Shown here piece after piece: positions 34,623 to 46,577 of a stretch of DNA of 64,000 bases. Both the position numbers and the translations under genes were made by a program. Origin of the DNA: Primulina eburnea (Eukaryota; Streptophyta; Magnoliopsida; Lamiales; Gesneriaceae). Within the stretch, counting starts at the first letter, position 1, and each line of letters begins with the position of its first letter. The stretch is from assembly GCF_022965805.1 (NCBI RefSeq), contig NC_133108.1:20985545-21049544 (forward strand). The letters run 5' to 3'. The notes below the pieces were generated by a model that did no database searches, had not been told where the DNA came from, and saw only the letters and a list, made by a program, of their open reading frames with translations.

Positions 34623-35700
34623 AGAGAATACTCTGGCCTGCTGTCTAGGAGGCTGGCTAACAGTCTGGCTACCTCCTGACCTCTGCTGTGACTGAGATGG
34701 CGCTGGCTGGAATGTGTGAACAGCAGCTGATCGTCACTCAGTCTGTGTTGCTGATCCCGATGACTCGGCTCCCTGAGATCTTTGAGAACCTCTCTGTGGA
34801 CACACTTTAGCAAAGTGTCCCGGCTGTTTACAAATGTTGCAACTACCAGTCACTCCCTGACATTGCTCAGTTGCATGTCTTCCTCCGCAAGTCCTACAAT
34901 AAACTCCAGTGTAACTCTGGCTCAGTCTGGAACCACCGGAGCTGGAAGAACTACTGCCAGATTTCTTGAATTGCTTTCCCCTGGCTTTCAAAATTCTTTC
35001 TTCCCTCCACTCCTGCTGCCACCCTCAAATATGGGAGGTGGTTGCTGTGGTCTTGGTGCTGGAAGCACAAATGAAGCCCCTTCCTGTCTCATCAGACCTG
35101 CTTCTGCTCCCTTAGCTCTGTTCAGGGCGTCAGTAAAATTATTCGGTCGCCCTCTGTTCACCAATGTGAAATGTTCACCAATGTGAAAATGTCGGGGTTC
35201 AAGCCATTGATGAACTGGTCAGCAGTAGCTTCCTCACTGTCAGCCACATGTGGAGCAAATTTCAACAAGGTGGAGAACTTTGACACGTACTCTTCTATGT
35301 TCATATGTCCTTGCTTTAAATTGGCAAATTCCGCCCCCTTGTCTTTTCTATACGACACTGGAAAGAATCGTTGATAAAATTCAGTTTTAAATATATTCCA
35401 GGTAATAGTCGTACCTCTATAATCCATGGCTCTCTTTCTCGTAATCCACCAGTCCTTTGCAACATCGTGTAACTGGTGTCCAATCAATTTCACTTTCCTC
35501 TCATCTGTATACTCCAAGGATTCGAACGGCATCTCAATATCATCAAGCCAACTCTCGCACTCCACAGCGTTCTCTGTTCCTTTCAAAGTCGGCGGATGAA
35601 ATGACTGAAATCGTTTCAGTAACGTTTCCATTGGAGTCGGGGTGACATCCATTGGAGGATTTGATGTACTTCCCTGTTCTGTTACTCGTCTCGGAGGCAT
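34623..35700 (-). pseudogene. Tekay-2 gag
   Basis: The start ATG is at 35698-35700 (MPPRR, as in the other chromovirus gags here). The capsid includes FQSFHPPTLKGTENAVECESWLDDI, LHDVAKDWW, FFPVSYRKDKGAEFANLKQG and FINGLNPDIF. A 17-bp tandem duplication at about 35155-35188 shifts the frame after DIFTLV. The nucleocapsid part has two CCHC knuckles, CRTCGGRHATEQC and CNICKQPGHFAKVC (about 34890-34800), and a stop at about 34734. Gag would form the RNA-packaging particle. Confidence 0.88.
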
Positions 35701-35936
35701 ATCTGATAACCAAATAAATTAGAAACAAATACCACAATTCTGTTTCAATCCCCCTCTGATCATCTTACTACTGATCTAGAATCGGTGCTGATCCAGTTTT
35801 AATAAAACATATTACTATATCAAATCAGATAAAGAAGTAACATGTATTAAAGCAGTAAGGCATGCTAGCATTCAAGAAATAAAACACGTTCTATCCCGCT
35901 CACTAGCCTCTTCTATCTCAATTTAAAGGATCTATC

Positions 35937-35948
35937 GCTCTGATACCA
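35937..35948 (-). promoter_or_regulatory. Tekay-2 primer-binding site
   Basis: The minus strand reads TGGTATCAGAGC (initiator tRNA-Met complement), five bases from the 5' LTR end at 35954. Confidence 0.85.
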
Positions 35949-37318
35949 CCTGTTGCGGGGACCCGGACTCTAATCATCTTCTTAATCGTCATTGGGACTA
36001 ATTCAATCAATTAAAATAAACAGGGTCTAATTTATTTTTTTTAAATGCGGAAGGTAATGGAATTATTCTATTATACAAACCCGTACAATAATACAACTCC
36101 TGTATAGCATGCATATAGCTCAAAACTAGGTTCAACTACTATGATCAAGTAATAAAACCTATCTATATCAAAGTCCGGAATCACCACTCTAATCTCGATC
36201 TTTCTTCACCCTCTGTGACCCTGAACCTGTCCCACCTGTTGCCATGCACACATACAAACAAGACAACAGCCGGATAACTCCGATGAGATATAAATATCCC
36301 AGTATAAACAATGTATTAATGCAATCATATAAAACATATATAAAAGCATAAACAATTATTAAAACATGTATCCAATCTGACTACATGAACAAATACGAAT
36401 CTGTATTTAAGTCAATGACTTGTTATCTTATCTTATCTTATTTCTAACCTAGGGATCCCAATCTAATTTAGACTTGGGTATGCTGTATCGAATGTCTACA
36501 ATAGACGTCGATCTACATCTAAGTTCATCGATACACCGTAAGTCTAGAGTATTCGCGGTTCTGACAAAGACTCAGCGGTTCTGCCCTAGCTAGGCTGATC
36601 TGCCCTAGACTCAAACTCTGGCTCTGCTATAATTCAATAGACTAAACATATCAATCTGATAATCTGCAAATATCAATGCAATAAAATAAAGTATGTGATT
36701 TTGGAAAACTCAAGTCAAACCTAACTCGAGTTGTGCAATCCCGAATCAACATTTATTTATATTTTTCTTGCTGTCGCTCTGATACAATCGAAGTCTTGAA
36801 TCAAAGTCTGTCGCTGTTCGATCTGGCAATGACAATATCAATATTCTGTATCAATATTCTATTTAATTCAAGACCTCTCTGTCTTATCAAATTCTGACGA
36901 TACAACAGTACAATCTTGCGATACCGGTAATACCATATCAGTCTATACCAATTCCATTAACTTAAAACCAACCACCGTACAAATCTGACATCACATCTCA
37001 GTCAATTTAACTCTGAAATTCATAACAATTCCATATTCAATATGTTTCTTAATCTGATTTCGATTCTACGCTGTCTAACATGTCAAGAACAACATATATG
37101 ACGTGTATTCAATTCCAGCAACATCATATTTTGAAAACATGTCAAAACGTAATAAAACTTACGTCCTGTAATAGCCTGCGTTGCTAGGAACACAGTACCG
37201 AAGTCGGAATTAAAATCTAATTGACATATTTCTCACAAAAGGCGTAAGGATTTTCAACACTTTCACAGCAACTTCTCTCGATTATTTCTGATGGTTTCTG
37301 ACGAATTATACTTGATAT

Positions 37319-37331
37319 GGATATATATATA

Positions 37332-37388
<57 letters not shown>
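37319..37388. repeat. (TA)n microsatellite
   Basis: A near-pure (AT)n run of about 70 bp. The corresponding place in the partner LTR (30675-30691) is only about 17 bp, so it expanded after insertion, or the call length is uncertain. Confidence 0.85.
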
Positions 37389-37390
<2 letters not shown>

Positions 37391-37434
37391 CATGCAACTT
37401 GCTACGTGTCAATCTTAAAATTCGTCCAAAGACT

Positions 37435-37690
37435 CTCGCGCATATGTGCGTACTGTCTTCGCGCATATGCGCGAGACCTATTATCTCGGTGCGTAGCTTC
37501 ACGGAGACTCGCGCATATGCGCGACACATCTTGGCGCATATGCGCGAGGCCTTTGCTCAAAATTGCCCACTCTCGGGTTGTCTCGCGCATGTGTGCGAAT
37601 CCAAGTCGTGCATGTGCGCCAACCTTTCTGGACCTCTCGCGCATGTGCGCGCATATAGTCGCGCATGTGCGCCGATGCTATTGTCCTCGC
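37435..37690. repeat. CGCGCATATGCGCG palindrome array (Tekay-2 5' LTR)
   Basis: This is the same series of units as 30737-30980, with a few base changes that break or restore individual palindromes (for example CATATGTGCG near 37440). Confidence 0.85.
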
Positions 37691-40542
37691 ACATCAATTT
37701 TCACACGCGATCTCATTTCGTGTTTCGGTTAGCCTTTTCCTAATCGTCTCGATTAGAAATTAATAATCGTAATTTAATACGATATAAAATCTTGGGCATT
37801 ACAATTTTCCACCCCATTTTAATATGCATAAAATCGGCCATCCCTTGTTAGATTTAAAAATAGTTGTCAACTCTCCATTTTTGATATCTTTCCTTATCCC
37901 TTCATGGAAGAATAATTCCTTCATTTTAAATCCTCAATAATTATTAAGTAAGCAATTTTCCTACCCATTTTTGAAGCAAGAATTCGACCACCTCTTGATA
38001 AGATTTAATATTGATTGACAACTCACCATGTGATTCATTTCCTTGATCTTTTCTTGGTAGATAATTTTCCCCACCTTTTAATCATCAACAATTAAACAAT
38101 TTTCTACCTTGTACCTAGACTAGATTAGGCCATCACCCCCTCAATTATCCTTCAAAATCCTATGATGTCAAACCATTCCCTTATCTAACAAATTCTAGGA
38201 TAGAAAGATCGATCATGCCATTTAATCTCCAATTATCTTGCAACCTTCCCATTTATTTTCCTAGCCTTCTCCCCCACTTCATATTCTCGAAATTTCAATT
38301 TCTTTCAGCAAGAAAAATCGTGAGAGGCTAGAGGAAAAATAAGAGAGAGAAACAAGCTAGAAAAGAGAACTTCGTCTCCGCCGCGCCGCGTCGTAGTATT
38401 GATTTGTTTTCGTTTCAAACAAATCCAAGCCATGTTTATATTATCTTTTGCTCTTCAATCAAGTCAAATACATACTTTTAAACCAAATTATGTTCATATT
38501 TTATGCAGCAAAACCGAAATTCTGTCAAGCAATTTTCGAAACATTGTACAGAATTTTTCGGCTCTTCACTTGTGCACCTTACGGTTTTGATGTTTTGTGG
38601 TTGAAGGGTTGGCTCGATTTCCAGGGGCTCAAGGCTGCACCTAGGATGGTTATAGAGTGTGATAGGACCAGATTCGTCCATTGGTTCGAGTTCATTCGCT
38701 ACAGAAACACGCAAATGACAACAACTTCCCCCCTAGTGCAGCTTGAGTCTCGATTTTCTGGTGTTGGATGTCTAAGTTGAGGTTCGAATCTTGGTTATCT
38801 TTTGGGCCTGTAACCATGGTTAGAACCTTCCCTTAGAATGTCTAGGACGTGACCAAGATGACCTTTCATGGCTTGGTTCAAAATTCCATCGGTTTTAAAA
38901 ATAAACAATACAAGTGCCCCCTTCGAACCCTTTTCTTTTTCTGCATGTGTAGTTTGGGTTTTGAGGTTGGTGTGGATCTTGGTTGGCTTTTTAGCCCTTA
39001 TCCATGGTTCATACAATACCTCATGATGTCTAGATCATGCCATGGTCGATCACATGGCCGCTGGAATGATCCATGACAGCAAAACAAGCAACACCCCCAC
39101 GCGTGCCATGTGTGTCTTGTGTGGAACTTCAGATTTGTCGTTGGTGTTGGTGTGGATTGTGGTTGGATTAGGCACTTAGCCATGGTTCAAACTACACCTT
39201 AGTATGTTGGGAAGAGGCTCTGGTCGGCGGTTCAAGCCCCCATGGCCAATAGCCTCATAAACGAAGAAAGAAAGCACAACAGATGCTGCTGTATTTTTGA
39301 CAGCAACTTTGCCTTCGGTTCAAAGGCTCGTTCGAGTTCTTGGTTGGCTTTTAGCCTATGGCCTCGGACTGGAAAATACCTCATTGAGTTAGGAAGGTCA
39401 TGTTTTTGGCCGTTTGTGATTTGGTTAAGTTTAGAGGTCGTACGAGAATTTACAGGTGAATTGTGCCAAAGTGACTCTCCGTGCACAATTTTTGTGTATT
39501 ACAGCCCTTGGTATTTATTTTCTATCATTTTAGGTGTATTTTAATCATGACTATATGATGGTTCAATATTGGTTCGGGTTGGTAAGGAGTCATGGTTATA
39601 AATTAAGTTGTTGGTCTAGTTGGCCCCTTTTTGGGTTCAATTACGAAGTTTTGGTCAAGTTAAGTTATTTGCATGTTCTCATGTTAGGATTAGGATGCAG
39701 CGAGCCTGGGAACAATCCAACTCAATTGGTAAAATAAAACAGGATAATAATTATATTACGTGCATAAATTATAATAGTTTATTTTGAGATTTATGCGATA
39801 AAACTTGTGGCACTTCATGCTCATGGGATTGCAGCTTATGGGATTATTACTTCATCCGGTGTCTAATGATCGGTTCATGTTCATGTATGGGTAGATATCC
39901 AGTCCAAGGGCTGTGATGATCTCTACCGCCCAGTATACTGGGGTTTAGTCTGATCAGATGTTTCAGTTCATGTTATGGGCCACTTACGTAGAACATAATC
40001 TCAACAGAAAATTATGATATGCTATTTTATGACAGGGCTCTATTGAGCAAACATTTTACGTACGATTTTTCAGTTATGCACGTATTTATAATTATTCATG
40101 ACACGATTTTCACGTTACGCTTTACGATATGATATCTTTGCATGGCATGAAATTTTACGATATATTTACTTGTTATTCATGATATATGCATGATGAGTCT
40201 TTAGACTCACTAGAATTGATTGTTGTAGGTACTGATGAGGTCGAGGCCGAGGGCGGGGACCAGTGAGCTAGCTTGGGTCGGCAGTAGTAAGAACCTGAGG
40301 ACCATCATTTACCATTTTTATGTTCAAACTCATTTTATGACGATGAATTATTTTAAGTTGTTGTTTTGAAACAGATATTTAGTTCTTCTGCTATTTTGAC
40401 ATTTAAACTTTTATTCCACTGTTACATTAAACATTAAAACTTTTATTCAGTTTATTTTATGAATGAGGCAAGTTATTTACTTTTAAAGGAAAATTTTAAA
40501 TTATTCCGCAAATTTTCAAATACGAAATACGGGCCTCTACAG

Positions 40543-40556
40543 TTGGTATCAGAGCC
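40543..40556 (+). promoter_or_regulatory. Tekay-3 primer-binding site
   Basis: TTGGTATCAGAGCC lies one base after the LTR end and is complementary to initiator tRNA-Met. This proves that the 28753-40541 LTR is a 5' LTR on the plus strand. Confidence 0.9.
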
Positions 40557-40787
40557 TATGTTCTTGTAAAGGGTTGTACTACTACTGATCTCGAGAAGCT
40601 CACGAAGTCACGTCTTCGTTCTGTAAGTTTTACGTTTACGCATTTCGTTTAAAGCATGAAATATTTTAACAGCATTTTTTCATGAAATATTTTATGTCTA
40701 GATTATGATTATGCATTATTTATTTAAATTTAAAGAAATAATAGAGATTATGCATGTTAGTTACGTATGGGTTATGTATGGAACAGT

Positions 40788-41148
40788 ATGCCTCCTAGAC
40801 GTATTCTTGAGCGCATGAGAGGTGATGAACCTCGCCATGAGGACGGCGAGAATCAGAGGCAGGAGAGGAATGTACTTCCACCCCCTACACCAGACATGAA
40901 TGCCCAGATGTTAGCTGGGATGACGCAGTTCTTTGCACAGTTTGCGGGGAACAATGCTGTGGCAACCAGGCCGGCAGGGCCCGAGGCTATCTATGAGCGG
41001 TTCATGAAGATGAGGCCAAAAGAGTTCTCAGGGACGACAGATCCCATGATTGCCGAGGGTTGGATTAAGTCCCTCGAGGTTATCTTCGAGTTCATGGAGC
41101 TTAAAGACGAAGATAGGGTTCGTTGTGCTACCTATATATTTGGAAGGG
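40788..41148 (+). pseudogene. Tekay-3 gag, N-terminal part
   Basis: It starts MPPRRILERMRGDE and continues through PPPTPDMNAQMLAGMTQFFA and KEFSGTTDPMIAEGWIKS to RVRCAT, closely matching Tekay-1 gag. It is cut after about 118 codons by Athila-1. The TSD AAGGG is at 41144-41148, and the frame resumes at 51762. No stop occurs before the insertion, and the Tekay-1 nonsense codon in the linker is absent here. Confidence 0.9.
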
Positions 41149-42558
41149 TGATAGGACTCGTTTTTACGTGTTTTTAGTGTTGGTTTTGAGTCGCATTCAT
41201 GCATCATATTAGTTTGTATTAGTTTAATTTTGTTTTTTTTAGCATTATTTATCATGTGATTGATCTCGTGTAATTTGTGGTTATTTTGTAGGAATTGAAC
41301 CAAAAAGTGGGAGATAATTTGTCAAAATATCGAAGAGGATTCGCTAGGGCGGTCAAAAGTGACCGCCCCAGCGAGCATTTTGGTCTGGCCGAGGATTTTA
41401 TGCGCAAGTGTCTCGCTATGGCGGTCAAAAGTGACCGCCCCAGCGAACCCAGGGACATTCTCGAGGAAGTTTATGCGAGGACCTCTCGCTAGGGCGGTCA
41501 AAATATACCGCCCTAGCGAGAAGCGAGATTCGAGAAGATTTGTTTCCAACTTTTTATGGACTCTATCCCACACCAAAACCTAAGACACAGGATCAGCCAC
41601 CTTTTGTCAGACTTTTTATCAGATTTTTCATCATTTTTTCTTGAAGGAGAGGCTAGAGAAAGGAGATTTCGAAGACCTCGAGATTTCCACGCGTCGTGGC
41701 CGTCATCCATCGTCATCTTTAGTATTTTCATTATTCAGTATTTTATTTCTTACATTGATTGTTGGTTTTTATCATGAGTTTCAGTAGCTAAACTCTAGAT
41801 TTGTTGGGATTTGAGGGGATCCTACCCCGTACTCGGTGTTTAACATTATTTCTCGACGTTTTTATTAGTTATTTGTTTATGCTATTGTTCTTTCTTGTTT
41901 CAATCGAAGCCTAGCTAACTTCCTTTGATTACTTCATGTTGTTGATGATTTCGATTGAACAATTAACAATAGGATCAAATAGTATAAACCACGGATTTAC
42001 AATTTTAGTAGATATACGGAATTGGGTACATGTCGATAGTGATAGTTCACCCGGATGAAAGCTAGTGGATTCCATAGAATGTAATGCAATCTTGAACTGT
42101 TAAATAATTGAGGACACTTGAGTACTGCATGTTTATGATTAATATTAATATAGCTAGACAAAGTATATTAATTAGTCTAGGGAATTCCGTCGAATGCACG
42201 AGTAAAAGTCGAGTGTGATTATTTAAACACGAGTAGTAGGTGAACTGCAAATTCCCAACAAATTCATTTCTCAATTGATTTAATCCAAATTAATCATTGC
42301 TTTCTTGAATACGTTTTCTTTGCATTTTAATTATTTTAGTTGTTTAATTTACATTAGATTAATCATCAACTCATTTTATCGTTGCTAAAGAAATTTTACT
42401 TGAAAATAAAAATAGTGTAACGCAGTCCTTGTGGAACGATACTCGTATTCACTTACGTTTATTATAACTTGACTATCATGCACTTGCGATATTTAAATCG
42501 AGCTTTCATTTATAAAATAAATTTTGGGACTATTCACTTTGCAAGTTTTGCTCGATCA
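41149..42558 (+). repeat. Athila-1 5' LTR
   Basis: It starts TGATAGGACTC, ends TGCTCGATCA, and is 1,410 bp. It contains three GGGCGGTC hairpins at 41341-41519 and no gene. Confidence 0.93.
41341..41519. repeat. Array of three inverted repeats in Athila-1 5' LTR
   Basis: The units are 41341-41374, 41412-41446 and 41485-41519. Arms are TCGCTAGGGCGGTC and GACCGCCCCAGCGA, with a loop of about 6 nt (AAAAGT, or AAAATAT in unit 3). They are repeated at 50545-50578, 50615-50649 and 50688-50722 in the 3' LTR, where a T that breaks unit 2 here (CTATGG) is instead the pairing G (CTAGGG). Confidence 0.88.
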
Positions 42559-42564
42559 AGTTTT

Positions 42565-42582
42565 TGGCGCCGTTGCCAGGGA
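42565..42582 (+). promoter_or_regulatory. Athila-1 primer-binding site
   Basis: TGGCGCCGTTGCCAGGGA is complementary to the tRNA-Asp 3' end except for one mismatch compared with Athila-2 (A for G). It lies six bases downstream of the 5' LTR. Confidence 0.88.
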
Positions 42583-42647
42583 CTGTTGATTCACAATATT
42601 TTTTATTTTTCATTTAAATTCTTTAGTATTATTTATTTTATTGTTAT

Positions 42648-44150
42648 TTGATACTCTCATTGTGTTGCAGATTTTTCTTGTGGTGCATGCGAAGATCACT
42701 CGAGTTTAAGCTTGAGCCTTTTGACCCCGAGATTGAACGCACAGCTAGACGTCGACTACAGCAGCAAAGAGCGAAGGAAAGAATGGAAGACGAGCAACAC
42801 AGAGAGGAGCCAAGGCGTATACCGATGATGGATTATGCACAGCCGTCTCTTGATAGAGCACGTCCAAGAATCGTAAGACCAGTCATCCGAGCTAATCAGT
42901 TTGAGATCAAGCCAGCTATCATTCAGATGATTCAGAACACTGTCCAATTTGGGGGAAGTGCACTTGACGACCCTAATTCTCATATAGCTGACTTTCTTGA
43001 AATTTGTGATACTTTTAAGTTTAATGGCGTGTCTGATGATGCTGTTCGTTTGCGTTTATTTCCATTTTCACTGAGAGATAAAGCTAAATCGTGGTTAAAC
43101 TGTTTGCCTGTAGGGTCTATTACTACATGGGAGGATATGGCAAAGGTATTCCTGATCAAGTACTTTCCTCCGTCGAAGACTATGAAGCTTAAAGCCGACA
43201 TTACTACTTTTGCTCAAAATGAGCAAGAGTCACTTTACGAGGCATGGGAGCGCTACAAAGACTTGTTGAGGAGATGTCCACACCATGAGCTGCCTCTTGG
43301 GTTAGTTGTTCAAACTTTCTACTACGGTCTGCTTACTCCTAACCGTACTATGATAGATGCTGCTGCCTGTGGTAACTTACTGAGAAAAACGGCTGAGGAA
43401 GGATATGAGTTATTGGAGGAGATGGTTGCTAGTAGCTATCATCCTCAGTCTGATAGGCAGAGACGAGGTGCTGGAGTTAATCAAGTTAATGATTTGTCGG
43501 CGGTTTCAGCACAGTTAGAGGCTTTGAATAGAAAGATTGATGGGATGAGCATGAGTGGGTCGGCTATGCGTCTGCAAGAAATTTTCTGTGATAAGTGTGG
43601 GGGTGAGCATGACGTGCAGGATTGCCAAGACGGCAATCCATTCTATGTGCTTGAGGGAGCACCGGTAAAACAAGTGGGATTCCAGAACCGTCCTAGAAAT
43701 GACCCTTATTCGAACACATATAATCCGGGATGGAGGAATCACCCAAACTTTTCATGGGGAGGTCAAAACAACCAAAATCGCCAACAAAGAGGTCCACCGT
43801 ATGGGATGCACCAATGATTCAAGCCAGAACCGCCTCGGGAGGAGAAGTCCAATTTAGAGCAAATGATGACTAAATTTATTTCTGCAACAGAGACGAGATT
43901 TCAGAACCAAGATGCATCCATAAAGGGGTTAGAGAATCAAATTGGACAATTGGATAAGTTGATTGCTAATAGGGAGCAAGGAGCTTTGCCAAGCAACACG
44001 GAAACTAACCCAAGAGAACATGTGAAGGCTTTGGAATTGCGTAGTGGAAAAGCACTCGAGTCTAATGAGGAAAAGACCAAGCACGGTGAGGATGAGGTGG
44101 AAAATCGAGGAGGTAAGTCTTCTAACTCTACATCTACACCTATTGCATAG
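42648..44150 (+). pseudogene. Athila-1 gag
   Basis: The first in-frame Met gives a short hydrophobic lead. The alignable start with Athila-2 is nearer 42690 (SLEFKLEPFDPEIER). The capsid region includes FEIKPAIIQMIQNTVQFGG, HIADFLEICDTFKFNG, KSWLNCLPVGSITTW, FPPSKTMKLKADITTF and a CDKCGGEHDVQDC knuckle (about 43590). A TGA at 43815-43817 interrupts the Asn/Gln-rich tail, after which the same frame continues (NLEQMMTKFISATETRFQNQ; GLENQIGQLDKLIANREQG) to a TAG at 44148-44150. Gag forms the particle. The two stops make it a pseudogene, though the frame is otherwise open. Confidence 0.88.
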
Positions 44151-44186
44151 AATAAAATTTTTATCCCTCCACCTTTTCCTGCAGCA

Positions 44187-46577
44187 ATGAAGAAAGCTAA
44201 ATTAGATGCACAATTTGGTAAATTTCTTGAGATATTTAAAAAATTGCATATTAACATTCCTTTTGCTGATGCTTTATTAAATATGCCAAGTTATGCAAAA
44301 TTCTTGAAAGATATCTTAGCAAATAAGCGGAAGCTAGAAGATCATATGACGGTGAATTTGACTGAAAATTGCTCCGCTTTAGTTCAAAACAAGATGCCTC
44401 CTAAGCAAAAAGATCCAGGGAGTTTCTCTATACCTTGCATTATTGGTGACATTAATTTTCATAAAGCTCTATGTGATCTTGGTGCGAGTATTAATCTGAT
44501 GCCTTTTTCTGTGTTTACGAGACTGGGATTAGGTGAACCCAAGCCAACTAGGATGTCGTTGCAGCTGGCTGACAGATCTGTCAAGTATCCACGTGGGATT
44601 ATCGAAGATGTTTTGGTGAAAGTGGATAAGTTTATTTTTCCTGCAGATTTTGTGGTACTTGACATGGAGGAAGATTTAGAGATGCCTTTAATCCTAGGGA
44701 GACCGTTTCTGGCTACAGGGAAAGCACTGATTGATGTTGAAGAGAGGAAATTGAGACTGAGAGTTGGAGAAGAAGAAATTATTTTTGATGTCTTCAATAC
44801 TCTCAAGCACACAATGCACAATGATAGTTGTTTTCGTATTGATGTTTTGGATTCTCTCGTTTGTGATTTTATGCAGGATGGATTGAAAGAACCATTGGAG
44901 GCCACTCTCACTACTGAAAAGCAGGAGGATGAGCTAGACGAGGAAAAGATGGAGATGGTAGCCCACTTGAATGCCATTCCACCTTGGAGAAAGCAAGTGA
45001 GGCTGAGACTAGAGGAATTAGGAGACAGAAAAGATTTAATGCCTCAAAAGTCAAGCCTAGAGGAGCCACCTACTGTGGAGCTCAAACCACTACCTCCACA
45101 TCTCAAGTACGTATATTTAGGAGAAAATAATAAATTGTCTGTTATTATTTCCTCTTCTTTGACAGATGATATGGAGAGTAAGCTCTTGGGAGTCCTCAAG
45201 GAGCATAAAAGAGCATTCGCTTGGAAGGTTTCAGACATAAAAGGGATATGTCCTTCGATCTGCATGCACAAAATTCTGATGGAAGATAAATACTCACCTC
45301 TAGCACAACCACAAAGGAGACTCAATCCAAAGATGCAAGAGGTAGTAAAAGCTGAAACAATTAAACTTCTGGATGCAGGTATTATCTATCCTATCTCTGA
45401 TAGTGCGTGGGTAAGTCCTGTACAATGTGTGCCTAAAAAGGGTGAGATCACTGTTATTACTAATGAAAAAAATGATTTGATTCCCACTAGAACTGTTACG
45501 GGTTGGCGTGTGTGCATAGATTATAGGAAATTGAATGATGCAACCCGTAAAGATCACTTTCCCTTGCCATTTATCGATCAAATGATTGAACGATTAGAAG
45601 GTCATGAATTTTATTTCTTTTTAGATGGATATTCGGGATACAATCAAATCACAATTGCACCTGAGGACCAAGAGAAAACTACTTTCACTTGCCCTTATGG
45701 TACATTTGCGTTTAGGCGTATGCCCTTTGGTTTATGCAATGCACCTGCAACATTTCAAAGATGCATGACCGCTATCTTTCATGACATGATTGAAAATTTC
45801 CTTGAAATTTTTATGGATGATTTCTCTATTTTTGGCTCCTCATTTAATGAATGTTTAGAGAATCTGAACTTGGTGTTAATTAGATGTGAAGAGAGCAATT
45901 TGGTGTTAAATTGGGAGAAGTGTCATTTTATGGTTCAAGAGGGGATTGTGTTAGGACACAAGGTATCAGAGAATGTAATTGAGGTCGACAAGGCCAAGGT
46001 GGAAGTAATCAAAAACCTACCACCACCTTCATCAATAAAAGGAGTTAGAAGTTTCCTAGGGCATGCTGGTTTTTATAGGCGTTTTATTAAAGATTTTTCT
46101 AAAATTGCTAAACCTTTATCCTTTTTGTTGATGAAAGATGTTGAATTTAATTTTGATTCAACTTGTCTGCATGCATTCGAGATACTCAAGGAAATCTTGG
46201 TGACAGCACCTGTTTTGACTGTCCCTGATTGGGAGTTACCGTTTGGGGTGATGTGCGATGCTAGTGATACAGCTGTTGGTGCGGTGCTGGGTCAAAGGAA
46301 GAACAAGGTATTTCATACCATCTACTATGCAAGTAAGACTTTAAATGATGCTCAATTGAATTACACTACTACTGAAAAGGAATTACTTGCTATAGTATTT
46401 GCTTTCGACAAATTTGATTCATACCTTGTTCTGTCTAAAGTAAATGTGTATACAGATCATTCTGCCCTAAAATACTTGCTTGCTAAGAAAGATGCGAAAC
46501 CTAGGTTAATTAGGTGGATTTTATTATTGCAAGAATTTGATCTCGAGATTCAAGATAAAAAAGTGTGGAAAATGTAG
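44187..46577 (+). pseudogene. Athila-1 protease, reverse transcriptase and RNase H
   Basis: This long open frame of 796 codons runs in the same frame as gag across the TAG at 44148. Gag-pol linker residues (KLHINIPFADALLNMPSYAKF) come first. Protease has the Athila form of the active site, CDLGASINLMP (residues 96-106), and PLILGRPFLAT. RT shows [37 protein letters not shown] and FMDD (about residues 542-545). RNase H shows MCDASDTAVGAVLG (about 688), TEKELLAIVFA and TDHSALKYLL. All catalytic residues appear present. The frame ends because of a 1-bp deletion near 46561, after LEIQDKK. Confidence 0.94.

Larger units (their letters stand above)
29307..37803 (-). mobile_element. Full-length chromovirus Tekay-2
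   Basis: The element is 8,497 bp with LTRs of 1,800 and 1,850 bp, flanked by ATTTT at 29302-29306 and 37804-37808. The uninterrupted target is seen at about 53395-53405. Minus-strand order is 5' LTR, PBS, gag, protease, RT, RNase H, integrase, chromodomain, polypurine tract and 3' LTR. Frameshifts and stops disable gag-pol. S1 and Tekay-4 belong to the same LTR family. Confidence 0.93.
35954..37803 (-). repeat. Tekay-2 5' LTR
   Basis: It starts TGCGGGGACCC and ends GGGCATTACA. It matches 29307-31106 except for small changes and an expanded (TA)n tract at 37319-37388. The CGCGCATATGCGCG array is at about 37435-37690. Confidence 0.92.
28753..40541 (+). repeat. Tekay-3 5' LTR (split by Tekay-2)
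   Basis: It starts TGTAGAACCCG, ends GGGCCTCTACA, and is preceded by TSD TGTAT (28748-28752). Without the insert it is about 3,287 bp and aligns end to end with 52896-56176. No gene is evident. Open frames in 38400-39740 are short and not conserved between the two copies. Confidence 0.88.

Noticed and set aside
38399..39737. Several plus- and minus-strand ORFs of 60-110 residues in the Tekay-3 LTR as a possible host gene
   Set aside because: The frames are not maintained in the duplicate LTR (54061-55400), where indels and stops differ, and no domain is recognisable.
41028..41303. Antisense ORFs opposite gag and pol frames (for example 41028-41303, 44459-44977, 58778-58987, 59588-59884)
   Set aside because: They are reverse-frame shadows of well-identified retrotransposon and transposase coding sequence.
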